The translations under genes and the position numbers were made by a program. Positions 1 to 6,739 of a stretch of 6,871 nucleotides of DNA are shown here, one piece after another (position 1 is the stretch's first letter; each line of letters starts with the position of its first letter). The notes under the pieces were generated by a model that saw only the letters and a program-made list of their open reading frames with translations, searched no databases and was not told the DNA's origin. Source of the stretch: Planctomycetaceae bacterium (GTDB lineage Bacteria; Planctomycetota; Planctomycetia; Pirellulales; Pirellulaceae); contig SKVE01000397.1 of the NCBI GenBank assembly GCA_007129635.1, positions 1 through 6,871 of the forward strand, read 5' to 3'.

Positions 1-2842
1 AGACGTTTCGTGAATGCACATGATTTCTGGCAAATTCAATTCCTTTGTCAATTTCACCCGCAAGGTGATATCCCCGCAGGAGTTGCCATTGTCGCATCGC
101 TGCCGCAAGTGGCGTTTCATCGGGGAGCAGGAGTTTCGCAACGGTGTGCGCTTGTTCGAGGAAACTCAGGTCGGATGCCGTGAACTGAAACATATGCGTT
201 CCCGTGGTCGTGGCGTAACTTTGCTTGACGATGTCGCGGCGATCTTCCTCGGGCACCATCAAAGCCAATTCGTCGAAATCGTAGCGGGCTTGCAGGTTGC
301 GAAAGATGGCGTCCGCCTCGTTGAACTTCTGCTGCCGCAACCAGAAAAGCCACAACTGGAAAGCAGCCAAGAGACGCAGGCGTTCGTCCTTGGAAGTGGC
401 CAACGCCTGAAAAATGTCACCAGCGGCTGACTCCTGGCCCAGTTGAACCAAACAGAGGGCCTCTCGGAATCGTGCTTGATCGCGAGGCAACTCATCTCGA
501 GCCCGGCCCACCTGTTCCCGGTAGTGCATCAGTGCGGCATCCCACTGTTTTCGGGCAAAGAGTTCATCGCCGTATTCGAGCGGACTGGGCGTTGTGGGTA
601 ACGGTTGTCGCAGGGCCTCGAACGAAATCAAGGGCAAGGCCTGCGGCCATAACAGACCGAAGGCATGGTCCAGACTTCCGGCATGCAGAAAGGCGTCTTC
701 GAATACCAGGGGTGATGCGTTTCCTGCAATGAAGGTGACTCGACTTCCTTCCGCAATCGCGGTGATCGACAGCGTGCGGTCATCGAAGTCGAACAGTTGG
801 TTCGCCGTCTCGCTCCGTTGCCGCAGCAATCGTCCGTCACGAAGGATTTCCAACTCGAACACGGCATCTGTCGCCAGGTTCTGGTCGAGGGCTATTTCGT
901 CGTCTGCAACGGGGGCGCCACCTTCATCGGAACGATCACCGAAAGATCGTGCCTTTCGCACACGAAAAAGATAGCCGCGATCTTCGGTCGCGTGTAGTAA
1001 CAGACCGACCTGGACAGCGCGCCATTTGTCGAACTGGAAGACCGCTGTCAGTTGCACGTATCCGTGGCTGGGAATCTTCGTCAGGATGCGGCCACCAGGA
1101 CTGGTCGTGTGATCGCGATGTTTGTTGGGAAGCAGATGACCGTCTTCCTGCTGCACCTTTTCGGTGTCGAAGACGGTCGGCAGGTTTTTATAGGGAGGAG
1201 CCAAATGGAAGACCTGCTGCCAGACCCGTGAGCGGCGCCGGAGTTGTTCGCGGAGCGGCGGTACCAAGTCGGCCGCCCGTGGCAAGAGCCATGAGAGTCG
1301 CTGCTCGATGGAGGCCAGATCCTGTTCCTCGAGCGATGCCGAACTGGAGATTTCATCGCGGATGCGCAACGCCACGACCTGGTGGAATTGCTCGCGAGAA
1401 TCGTCGGCTGCCTGCGAATCGAGTTCTGCAAGCAAGGCGATGCGTTGTTCCATCGCTGCCAGGTGTCCTGCAGGCCAGTCGCGTTGTTGCAACCCGTCAT
1501 TCAGTGACCGCGTCAGGCCAGCCACACTTTGGGCGGTGCGCGCACCCGAGGCGAAGTACGCGATGGATGCTCCGGCCAGTAGAGCGACGATTGCCATTGA
1601 TGCCATCAGAAAGCGGTTTCGCACGAGGATCCGTTTTGCCCGGGCGAAAATTCCTTCACGGCGAGCCAAAATCGGCTCACCAACGCTGAAACGCGCCAAA
1701 TCCTCGGCCAACTCACCGGCCGACTGGTAGCGGGCCGATGGCTCTTTCGCCATCGCTTTGACACAGATGGTTTCGAGGTCGCGATGCGTTGTCGGGTTCA
1801 CTTTCCGCGGTGTGGGCGGTTCGTCGCTTTGCACCTTGTGAATGACCTCGCCGACCGGGCCTTCAAACGGCGGTCGCCCCGTCACCAGTTCGTAGAGCAC
1901 CGTTCCCAGTGAGTACACGTCGCTAAGCGGTCCAACCTCTTCCACGCGGCCCGCCGCCTGCTCTGGGGCCATATACACGGGTGTTCCCATGACATCGCCA
2001 CTCTTCGTCACGTGGCTGTCATGTTCGAACAGCAGTTTGGCCAATCCGAAGTCCATCAAGACGGGCTCCCCCGTTTCGGCGTCGACGATGACGTTACCGG
2101 GTTTAATATCGCGATGGATGATCGCATGCTCGTGAGCGTATTGCACAGCCCGTGAAAGTTTTGCCATCGTCTCGGCGACAGCACGGGCATTCGGCTTGTT
2201 CTGGCGAGCCCACCGGCGCAACGTGGTTCCTTCGATGTACCCCAACGCGATAAACGGATGCTGGCCAGTATGACCGACTTCGTAAATCGGGCAAATGTTA
2301 GGGTGCCGCAGCGCGGCGGCCGATTTTGCTTCGCGAAGAAACCGTACCTCGCCCTTTACCAAAGCGGATTTTCGAGGAATCTTGATCGCCACGAGTCGTT
2401 CGAGCACGCGATGCCGGGCTTTGTAAACCACGCCCATACCGCCACGTCCAATTTCTGCAAGAATATCGTATTCGCCAATCTGGCCGATCGACGCGTGCTG
2501 GGATTCTGGTTTGCCGCTGGGATCAACGTCTTCATGTCGATGATCCAGCGGGGCAGCATTGTCGCCAATAGGCAACCGTTCTGGATCGATAGGGCGAATC
2601 TCACCCGTCGAAGCGGCTTCGTAGGTCAGCGTTGATTCACCATCATTCTGCTGAAACGGTCGATCCGTCGGTGTCCACGTGCCGGTCTTGGTATACCGAC
2701 CGAGTTGCAACTCGAGATCCCGACGAAGTTGCAGGTCGCCACCACAGTTGCCATCCAGGAAGGCTGTACGTTCGTTCGGCGGCAACGCCAAGACTTTCAG
2801 GAGCAAATCATCGCGTCGTTCCGGGGATGCGGGAGAGTCCAT
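1..2842 (-). CDS. Membrane-anchored serine/threonine protein kinase with TPR-like C-terminal region (3' end outside window)
   Basis: One uninterrupted frame of 947 codons starts at ATG 2842 and runs off the left edge. It encodes a Hanks-type (PknB-like) kinase that phosphorylates Ser/Thr on target proteins. Visible motifs: glycine loop GRGGMGVVY (132-140), VAIK lysine K154, helix-C glutamate E171, catalytic loop HRDIKPGN (243-250; D245, N250), DFG (264-266), and GTPVYMAPEQ (286-295), so the kinase should be active. Residues 1-120 are a leader with LPPNERTAFLD, a motif common ahead of planctomycete kinase domains. A hydrophobic stretch at about 411-430 is a single membrane segment, putting the kinase in the cytoplasm and the rest outside it. 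Residues about 440-560 are charged and helical. Residues about 583-735 look like a beta-sandwich (LamG-like, inferred). Residues about 753-860 are helical and TPR-like. The start is supported by GGAGG five bases upstream. Kinase identity is very sure; substrate and ligand are unknown. It is divergent from surE. Confidence 0.96.
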   Translation of the reverse strand, partial: MDSPASPERRDDLLLKVLALPPNERTAFLDGNCGGDLQLRRDLELQLGRYTKTGTWTPTDRPFQQNDGESTLTYEAASTGEIRPIDPERLPIGDNAAPLDHRHEDVDPSGKPESQHASIGQIGEYDILAEIGRGGMGVVYKARHRVLERLVAIKIPRKSALVKGEVRFLREAKSAAALRHPNICPIYEVGHTGQHPFIALGYIEGTTLRRWARQNKPNARAVAETMAKLSRAVQYAHEHAIIHRDIKPGNVIVDAETGEPVLMDFGLAKLLFEHDSHVTKSGDVMGTPVYMAPEQAAGRVEEVGPLSDVYSLGTVLYELVTGRPPFEGPVGEVIHKVQSDEPPTPRKVNPTTHRDLETICVKAMAKEPSARYQSAGELAEDLARFSVGEPILARREGIFARAKRILVRNRFLMASMAIVALLAGASIAYFASGARTAQSVAGLTRSLNDGLQQRDWPAGHLAAMEQRIALLAELDSQAADDSREQFHQVVALRIRDEISSSASLEEQDLASIEQRLSWLLPRAADLVPPLREQLRRRSRVWQQVFHLAPPYKNLPTVFDTEKVQQEDGHLLPNKHRDHTTSPGGRILTKIPSHGYVQLTAVFQFDKWRAVQVGLLLHATEDRGYLFRVRKARSFGDRSDEGGAPVADDEIALDQNLATDAVFELEILRDGRLLRQRSETANQLFDFDDRTLSITAIAEGSRVTFIAGNASPLVFEDAFLHAGSLDHAFGLLWPQALPLISFEALRQPLPTTPSPLEYGDELFARKQWDAALMHYREQVGRARDELPRDQARFREALCLVQLGQESAAGDIFQALATSKDERLRLLAAFQLWLFWLRQQKFNEADAIFRNLQARYDFDELALMVPEEDRRDIVKQSYATTTGTHMFQFTASDLSFLEQAHTVAKLLLPDETPLAAAMRQWQLLRGYHLAGEIDKGIEFARNHVHSRNV

Positions 2843-2847
2843 GACTG

Positions 2848-2852
2848 CCTCC
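2848..2852 (-). promoter_or_regulatory. Ribosome binding site of the kinase gene
   Basis: GGAGG on the minus strand lies five bases before ATG 2842. It is a near-perfect Shine-Dalgarno sequence and fixes the kinase start. The same frame is closed by a TGA further upstream, and no better start lies between. Confidence 0.75.
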
Positions 2853-2982
2853 GACGATTTAACAGACGACCTTCCGCGCGTCTCCGCACGATGGACTTCA
2901 AGGCCGATGGGGAATGCGAAGTCGTCCGAAGTCTGGAAATACGACGATCATAGCTGAGGCTCTGATGACATCCATCTCCTTG

Positions 2983-3011
2983 ATTTTCGCTCACGTGGCT
3001 ATCCAAGTCAA
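2983..3011 (-). promoter_or_regulatory. Candidate sigma70-type promoter for the kinase gene
   Basis: On the minus strand TTGACT (3006-3011; five of six matches to TTGACA) is followed after exactly 17 bases by GAAAAT (2983-2988; four of six matches to TATAAT). A transcript would begin near 2976 and carry a leader of about 130 bases before the kinase ATG. The match is good for GC-rich DNA but was found by eye, and planctomycete promoter consensus is not well fixed, so this is tentative. Confidence 0.35.
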
Positions 3012-3072
3012 TCTCCATCCGCAGTGCGCCCTTGGCAATTCTGCTGATCCTGACTGGGGTTTCATCGGCATT

Positions 3073-3086
3073 TGGTGAAATCACCA
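3073..3086. repeat. Short inverted repeat TGGTGA-AA-TCACCA, possible operator
   Basis: Two perfect six-base arms are separated by AA. It lies about 100 bp upstream of the surE start and about 100 bp upstream of the putative kinase transcription start, a plausible place for a dimeric regulator serving either gene. The arms are too short and have no T-run, so it is not a terminator. Chance occurrence is possible. Confidence 0.3.
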
Positions 3087-3177
3087 GGATCTGGTCCGCT
3101 TGTGAACTGGACAGTTCGATGACACAATAGACTCACGATCGGGAGTTTTTGTCAATCATGCTGACGTTGGACGGACG

Positions 3178-3182
3178 AAGGA
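3178..3182 (+). promoter_or_regulatory. Ribosome binding site supporting the GTG start of surE
   Basis: AAGGA lies five bases before GTG 3188. The competing ATG at 3158 has only GGGAG (3141-3145) twelve bases away, and the TTG at 3149 has the same GGGAG only three bases away. Both spacings are poor, so this site favours the GTG start. Confidence 0.5.
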
Positions 3183-3187
3183 ACAAG

Positions 3188-3952
3188 GTGCTGATTCTTT
3201 TAACCAACGATGATGGGATCCATGCCCCGGGCTTGGCGGCCATGGAGCGTCAGTTGTTGCAGATGGGCGACGTGTGCGTGGTCGCGCCAGCTCATGAACA
3301 GAGCGGTGTGGGCCATTCGATCACGTTTCTCAGCCCGCTGGTCTGCAGCGAGGTTTTCGACGGCGATCGGCGACGCGGATGGGCGGTCGAGGGCAGCCCG
3401 GCCGATTGCGTCAAGATCGGCGTGTTCGAATTCTGCCCGCGCCGCCCGGATCTGATCGTCAGCGGGATCAATGGCGGGCTGAACGCCGGCATCAATGTGC
3501 TGTACTCGGGAACCGTGGCTGCGGCGATCGAAGGCGCGTTTTTCGATATCACCAGCGTCGCCGTCTCGTTGGAATACGACGCGCACGCGGAATTCGATCA
3601 AGCGGCCAGGATCGCCGCGCGGATCATCCAGCAGATCCTGCAGCGCAAACAGCCCGGGTCGGAATTGTACAACGTCAATATCCCCACCTCGGCTGTGCGG
3701 CGGAACCCACAGGTGAAGATCGTGCCGATGGGCGTCGAGCGGTACGGGGAACACTTTATCAAGCGGAAGGATCCGCGAGGCCGCGATTATTATTGGGCCA
3801 CGGGCGAACCACCGCCTCAGCATGGCGACCGCGAGACGGATCTTTCGGCGCTGGAAAAGGGATTTGTGACGGTCACGCCGCTACAATACGATATGACCAA
3901 GTACGACGTGTTGCAGGAAATGGACCAGTGGTCCATCTCGGTATTCGACTAG
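3188..3952 (+). CDS. surE: 5'/3'-nucleotidase SurE (acid phosphatase)
   Basis: SurE is a metal-dependent phosphatase that removes phosphate from nucleoside 5'- and 3'-monophosphates; several members also cut short polyphosphate. It acts in the cytoplasm, usually as a dimer or tetramer, and is linked to stationary-phase survival. The protein opens VLILLTNDDGIHAPGL and contains EQSGVGHSITF, EGSPADCVK and VSGINGGLNAG. Read from GTG 3188, the four metal ligands fall at D8, D9, S39 and N95, the numbering known for structurally studied SurE. Near the C terminus GFVTVTPLQYDMT is the usual family ending. The length of 254 residues is typical. The ATG at 3158 would add ten residues before the first strand; I prefer GTG for its spacing to AAGGA and the fit to the family, but the ATG remains possible. 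The gene is divergent from the kinase and followed after 42 bp by a lipoprotein gene. No key residue is missing. Confidence 0.95.
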   Translation: MLILLTNDDGIHAPGLAAMERQLLQMGDVCVVAPAHEQSGVGHSITFLSPLVCSEVFDGDRRRGWAVEGSPADCVKIGVFEFCPRRPDLIVSGINGGLNAGINVLYSGTVAAAIEGAFFDITSVAVSLEYDAHAEFDQAARIAARIIQQILQRKQPGSELYNVNIPTSAVRRNPQVKIVPMGVERYGEHFIKRKDPRGRDYYWATGEPPPQHGDRETDLSALEKGFVTVTPLQYDMTKYDVLQEMDQWSISVFD

Positions 3953-3981
3953 CTGGCGACGTCCAGCGTTTTCTCGTTTCC

Positions 3982-3986
3982 AGGAG
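3982..3986 (+). promoter_or_regulatory. Ribosome binding site of the lipoprotein gene
   Basis: AGGAG stands eight bases before ATG 3995 in the 42-bp gap after surE. It fixes the start. I see no terminator or promoter in the gap, which supports cotranscription with surE. Confidence 0.65.
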
Positions 3987-3994
3987 TTGTAGCG

Positions 3995-4612
3995 ATGCGA
4001 GCCAATTTACTCATCTGCTTCGTGTTCATTGCCTCTTTGGCAGGTTGTGGCGGTTCTGCGACCGATCCGATGACGTCCAGCGAACCTGACGTCGCGGCTC
4101 CCAGCATCAACCAAACCGATACTCCGGCGGTTGCGGAGCAGCAGGTTCCCGCGGAGCCTGCTGTCACTGCGGCCCAGTCGTTGGACATCGATCCCGGCGT
4201 CGCCGAGTCGCCGGAGATTGCCCCGTCGGAAGCCGAGCCGCTTGCGATGCCCGACGCAACGCCCGCGGTTCCCGAGCCGTCCGAGACGGCCTCGCCCGAC
4301 GCCCAGCGTGTCAAGGCGGATGTGGGGGTCGGAGCCAAAGGTCGCGGGCTGGATAAGTTTCAGGGAGGAGTCCTGGTGACGCCGGCCAAAGCCTACTTTA
4401 CCTTGCGCGAACGAGCCATCTTCCAGATCCAGATCCCGCAGGCCATGCAGATGTACCAGGCATTGCACGGCAGTGCACCTCAGTCGCACGATCAGTTCAT
4501 GAAGGAGATCATCCAGGCCAATCAAATCCGATTGCCCGAGTTGCCAGCCGAACAACGTTATGTCTACGACCCCCAGGCGAAGGAACTGATGGTGGAACGT
4601 CCCACGCGTTGA
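3995..4612 (+). CDS. Small lipoprotein with acidic Pro/Ala-rich linker and conserved-looking C-terminal domain, function unknown
   Basis: The 205-residue product begins with a lipoprotein signal peptide: MR, a hydrophobic run, then lipobox LAGC with the lipidated cysteine at C18. The next residue is Gly rather than Asp, so an inner-membrane retention signal is not seen. Residues about 20-104 are rich in Pro, Ala, Glu, Ser and Asp with no Lys or Arg between R2 and R105; this should be a disordered, negatively charged tether. From about 115 the composition changes to a compact domain with FTLRERAIFQIQIPQAMQMY, a QSHDQFMKEII segment and a RYVYDPQAKELMVE ending. It resembles short periplasmic domains common in planctomycete proteins of unknown role, but I cannot name a family. 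It probably shares a transcript with surE, though a functional link is not implied. Its stop is 6 bp from that of the convergent gene. Confidence 0.88.
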   Translation: MRANLLICFVFIASLAGCGGSATDPMTSSEPDVAAPSINQTDTPAVAEQQVPAEPAVTAAQSLDIDPGVAESPEIAPSEAEPLAMPDATPAVPEPSETASPDAQRVKADVGVGAKGRGLDKFQGGVLVTPAKAYFTLRERAIFQIQIPQAMQMYQALHGSAPQSHDQFMKEIIQANQIRLPELPAEQRYVYDPQAKELMVERPTR

Positions 4613-4618
4613 ACCGCA

Positions 4619-6568
4619 TCAGTACTGGAAATGGTCCTGGATGATCTGCTGGAGTTGTTGCGGGTCGGTTTGATCCAGACGCTTCAGGACGCTTTCCCAG
4701 CGGTACGCGAAACTGCCTGCCGGATTGAACTCCCGGAAATGGAACAACCGGTCGAACGCGGCACGGCGAACTCGGTAATCCTGCTGGATCTCGACAAAAC
4801 GATCGATCATTGCGGTCAGGTACAGCTTGGCGAATTCATCGGTATTGGCTAGAAATTCCGTTCGTTGATTGACGGGGTTGGCATAGGCCCGGGCCAGTTG
4901 CGACAGCGGAACGCGATAGTGCCAAAACGATCCCGTGTGATGCGTGACGACCAGGCCCTCGGGAGACCCCTCGGCGTTTTCGATGATCATTTCATCGCCA
5001 TCGTCGAAGAAAACCTCGTTGGGCGAACCGCCGCGCCCGACGATCAGATTGGTCGCAGCGGCGCGGCCCAGCAAGACAGCGAAGCTACGCGTGTATGCGG
5101 ACGACTCGAACCGGGACCGGGGCACCTTGTCGCTGGCGATGCCTCGAACGTAATCGCGTTCGAAATAGGTTGTCCAGATACGGCGGTGCCGTGCGTTGTG
5201 TGCACCGCCTTGGTAGATTTCGCTGACCTTGCCGACCGTGATCGGGCCGCCCAGATTCATCCCCAGGCGATGGCATCCCAGGCGACGGTCCAGCGTGTAT
5301 TCCGTGTACTCCTCGGTGTCGATCATCGCTTGTTCCATGGGCGCGCCCTGATCCAAGCGCCAGCGGACATCCCACTTCTGAATGTAGATGATCTTCACGG
5401 TATCTTCCGTGTCGCCTCGCTGCTTCATATCCAACACGTACACCTCGCGCCGACCCAACGGTTTTCTCTTCCCGCGTCCCAGCGGTTCGGCCACTCGGCC
5501 GATGTTGACGTGCTCCAGATCCGGGTGGTCCCGCACCACGTTGCACAGGATCATACGCGCCCGTTGGTCCTGCAACCGTAGTTCCTCGTTGATTCGCTGC
5601 GCCTCGAACACCTTGTAGATCGGGTCGAAGACCAGCAGTCCGTCCTCGATACGGCCGCCTGGCAGCCATTCGACATGCCTTTGGAATTCCGAGGCCAAAC
5701 CCAGCTTATCTTCTTCGATGATCATATCGTCCTTCAAGGGGCGTAAAGCCTGGCACATCCGCCAGCGCCATTCCTCGTTTCCCGTGTCATCGATGCGCAG
5801 CGAAGGCTTGACGCTATCGGCAAATAGCTCGCTCAGCTCGCTGTGCAAACGCCGCAACTCGGCCGCATCCACTTTCACGAAATCGGCCTTTTGGACAGCC
5901 TCGTGCAGCGGCCAGCTTCCCAGAAAGAAATCCACCTCTGGATGGTAGCTGCGGTTCGTTTTCGACGCGTATTCCTGGATCTCCAGCAGATACTGCCTCA
6001 GCTTCTCGTCGCTCGATCCTCCCAATTCGCGGAACGCTTGGAGCGTCAACATGCGTGTGCCGGTACTGGGGCTGTGGTGGTAGATCTGCCGTCCGCCCAG
6101 CGCCATCCGGGAATTCTTGATCAATTGGCCCATCTCTTCGGTAGAGATGGTGCCAGGTGTGATACGCCAGGATTCGCCGCGACCTTTCAGCGCCCGATAG
6201 ACCTGCTCGTTTCCCGCCAGCATGAACCGGATCCTCAACTTGGACACCAATTGCTGAAGCATTTCGTCGGCCTCGAAAACCAGGTCCATATGATCCGAAT
6301 CCGGTCGTATGTAGATCGTTTCAGGATGAACGATCAGGTCGACACCTTGAGCGAACAATTCGTCTCGTTCTTCGCTTGTCATCAGCGGCAGTCCCTGTTC
6401 CGTTCGTTGTTGGTCCACCAGATCGAGCATGGCCTTATGCTGTTGGTAGTGGGGAACGTTGTGCGTGATCAGGACACGTTGACGGGGAAAGATCGTGGCG
6501 ACTCGAGGCGTAAACACGCCTGTGCCACCTTGCCCATACAGGGCGGGACCCAGCATAATCAAATCCAT
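4619..6568 (-). CDS. Conserved-looking 649-residue protein of unknown function
   Basis: I do not recognise this family. The frame is open upstream to a TTG at 6748, but ATG 6568 is the best start: GAGAGG lies eight bases before it, while ATG 6736 has no ribosome binding site and the region between is A/T-rich like a promoter. The 6748 start would also overlap the divergent oxidoreductase start. No signal peptide or membrane helix is visible, so it is probably cytoplasmic. Residues 1-120 (opening MDLIMLGPALYGQGG) look like an alpha/beta region; 170-340 are mainly helical; 372-450 hold VYVLDMKQ, TVKIIYIQKWDV and an acidic helix (DTEEYTEY); 495-550 hold LLGRAAATNLIVGRGG, VFFDDGDEMI and VVTHHTGSFWHY; the end is helical. 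The 372-550 order faintly recalls a very diverged kinase fold; this is speculation. Codon use matches neighbouring genes and the frame is intact. Confidence 0.85.
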   Translation of the reverse strand: MDLIMLGPALYGQGGTGVFTPRVATIFPRQRVLITHNVPHYQQHKAMLDLVDQQRTEQGLPLMTSEERDELFAQGVDLIVHPETIYIRPDSDHMDLVFEADEMLQQLVSKLRIRFMLAGNEQVYRALKGRGESWRITPGTISTEEMGQLIKNSRMALGGRQIYHHSPSTGTRMLTLQAFRELGGSSDEKLRQYLLEIQEYASKTNRSYHPEVDFFLGSWPLHEAVQKADFVKVDAAELRRLHSELSELFADSVKPSLRIDDTGNEEWRWRMCQALRPLKDDMIIEEDKLGLASEFQRHVEWLPGGRIEDGLLVFDPIYKVFEAQRINEELRLQDQRARMILCNVVRDHPDLEHVNIGRVAEPLGRGKRKPLGRREVYVLDMKQRGDTEDTVKIIYIQKWDVRWRLDQGAPMEQAMIDTEEYTEYTLDRRLGCHRLGMNLGGPITVGKVSEIYQGGAHNARHRRIWTTYFERDYVRGIASDKVPRSRFESSAYTRSFAVLLGRAAATNLIVGRGGSPNEVFFDDGDEMIIENAEGSPEGLVVTHHTGSFWHYRVPLSQLARAYANPVNQRTEFLANTDEFAKLYLTAMIDRFVEIQQDYRVRRAAFDRLFHFREFNPAGSFAYRWESVLKRLDQTDPQQLQQIIQDHFQY

Positions 6569-6576
6569 CTGGACGG

Positions 6577-6582
6577 CCTCTC
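6577..6582 (-). promoter_or_regulatory. Ribosome binding site supporting the ATG 6568 start
   Basis: GAGAGG on the minus strand is eight bases before ATG 6568. It is an imperfect but well-placed Shine-Dalgarno sequence and is the main reason for choosing this start over the more distant ones at 6604 (GTG), 6736 (ATG) and 6748 (TTG), none of which has one. Confidence 0.5.
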
Positions 6583-6697
6583 GTTGCGTTGCATCCAGCA
6601 ACACGGTACGGGAAGCGTCCGCACGCCGCCCTTGTGTCGCGTTGAAACCATTTACAACTAACTCGTTTCCGAACGCGAAATCAAGCCAAAAATCGAG

Positions 6698-6711
6698 AAA
6701 AAGATCTTTTT
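6698..6711. repeat. A/T-rich palindrome AAAAAGATCTTTTT
   Basis: This is a perfect 14-bp palindrome centred on GATC, with the T-run continuing for two further bases. It lies 28 bp before the oxidoreductase ATG and about 130 bp before the minus-strand ATG. It may be an operator or a bent A-tract near the promoter. The hairpin would be weak (mostly A-T pairs), so a terminator role is less likely. Confidence 0.4.
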
Positions 6712-6727
6712 TTCTGCACTGTCGTCT

Positions 6728-6731
6728 GGAG
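6728..6731 (+). promoter_or_regulatory. Ribosome binding site of the oxidoreductase gene
   Basis: GGAG, within TGGAGA, lies eight bases before ATG 6740 and supports that start. Confidence 0.55.
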
Positions 6732-6739
6732 ACCATACG

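Larger units (their letters stand above)
2843..3187. other. Divergent intergenic region between the kinase gene and surE
   Basis: These 345 bp separate two genes read outward, so both promoters should lie here. I see a sigma70-like candidate pointing at the kinase (2983-3011) and a 6-2-6 inverted repeat (3073-3086). I could not find a convincing -35/-10 pair for surE. No RNA gene is apparent. A minus-strand reading frame of about 95 codons starts at GTG 3084 and ends inside the kinase gene in another frame; I do not accept it as a gene. Planctomycete kinase genes often sit beside an ECF sigma factor gene, but none is present here. Confidence 0.6.
6569..6739. promoter_or_regulatory. Divergent promoter region between the unknown gene and the oxidoreductase gene
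   Basis: These 171 bp separate two outward-facing genes and must hold both promoters. The part from about 6655 to 6715 is clearly richer in A and T than the genes on either side. It contains a 14-bp palindrome (6698-6711). I could not pick out a -35/-10 pair with confidence on either strand. Confidence 0.45.

Noticed and set aside
949..1730. Long plus-strand frames (246 and 140 codons) opposite the kinase gene.
   Set aside because: They are shadows of the minus-strand kinase, which is open throughout and has clear protein motifs; their translations are Arg-rich and low in sense, as expected for the antisense of GC-rich genes.
2797..3084. A 95-codon minus-strand frame from GTG 3084, with a superficially coding-like first half (ISPNADETPVRISRIAKGAL). 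I considered a CsrA-like small protein.
   Set aside because: It has no convincing ribosome binding site, runs into the kinase gene in another frame, lacks the CsrA strand pattern and conserved residues, and overlaps the candidate kinase promoter.
3200..3823. A 207-codon minus-strand frame opposite surE, and a 236-codon plus-strand frame overlapping it.
   Set aside because: surE occupies the region with unmistakable family motifs; the other frames show no recognisable domains.
5843..6661. A 272-codon plus-strand frame, plus frames of 238 (4865-5581, plus) and 194 (5085-5669, minus) codons, within the 649-residue gene.
   Set aside because: The minus-strand frame 4619-6568 is longer and has a ribosome binding site and balanced composition. 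The others look like frame shadows.
6698..6713. The A-run/T-run palindrome as an intrinsic terminator.
   Set aside because: The stem is almost all A-T pairs with no loop, and it lies between two divergent gene starts where no transcript is expected to end.
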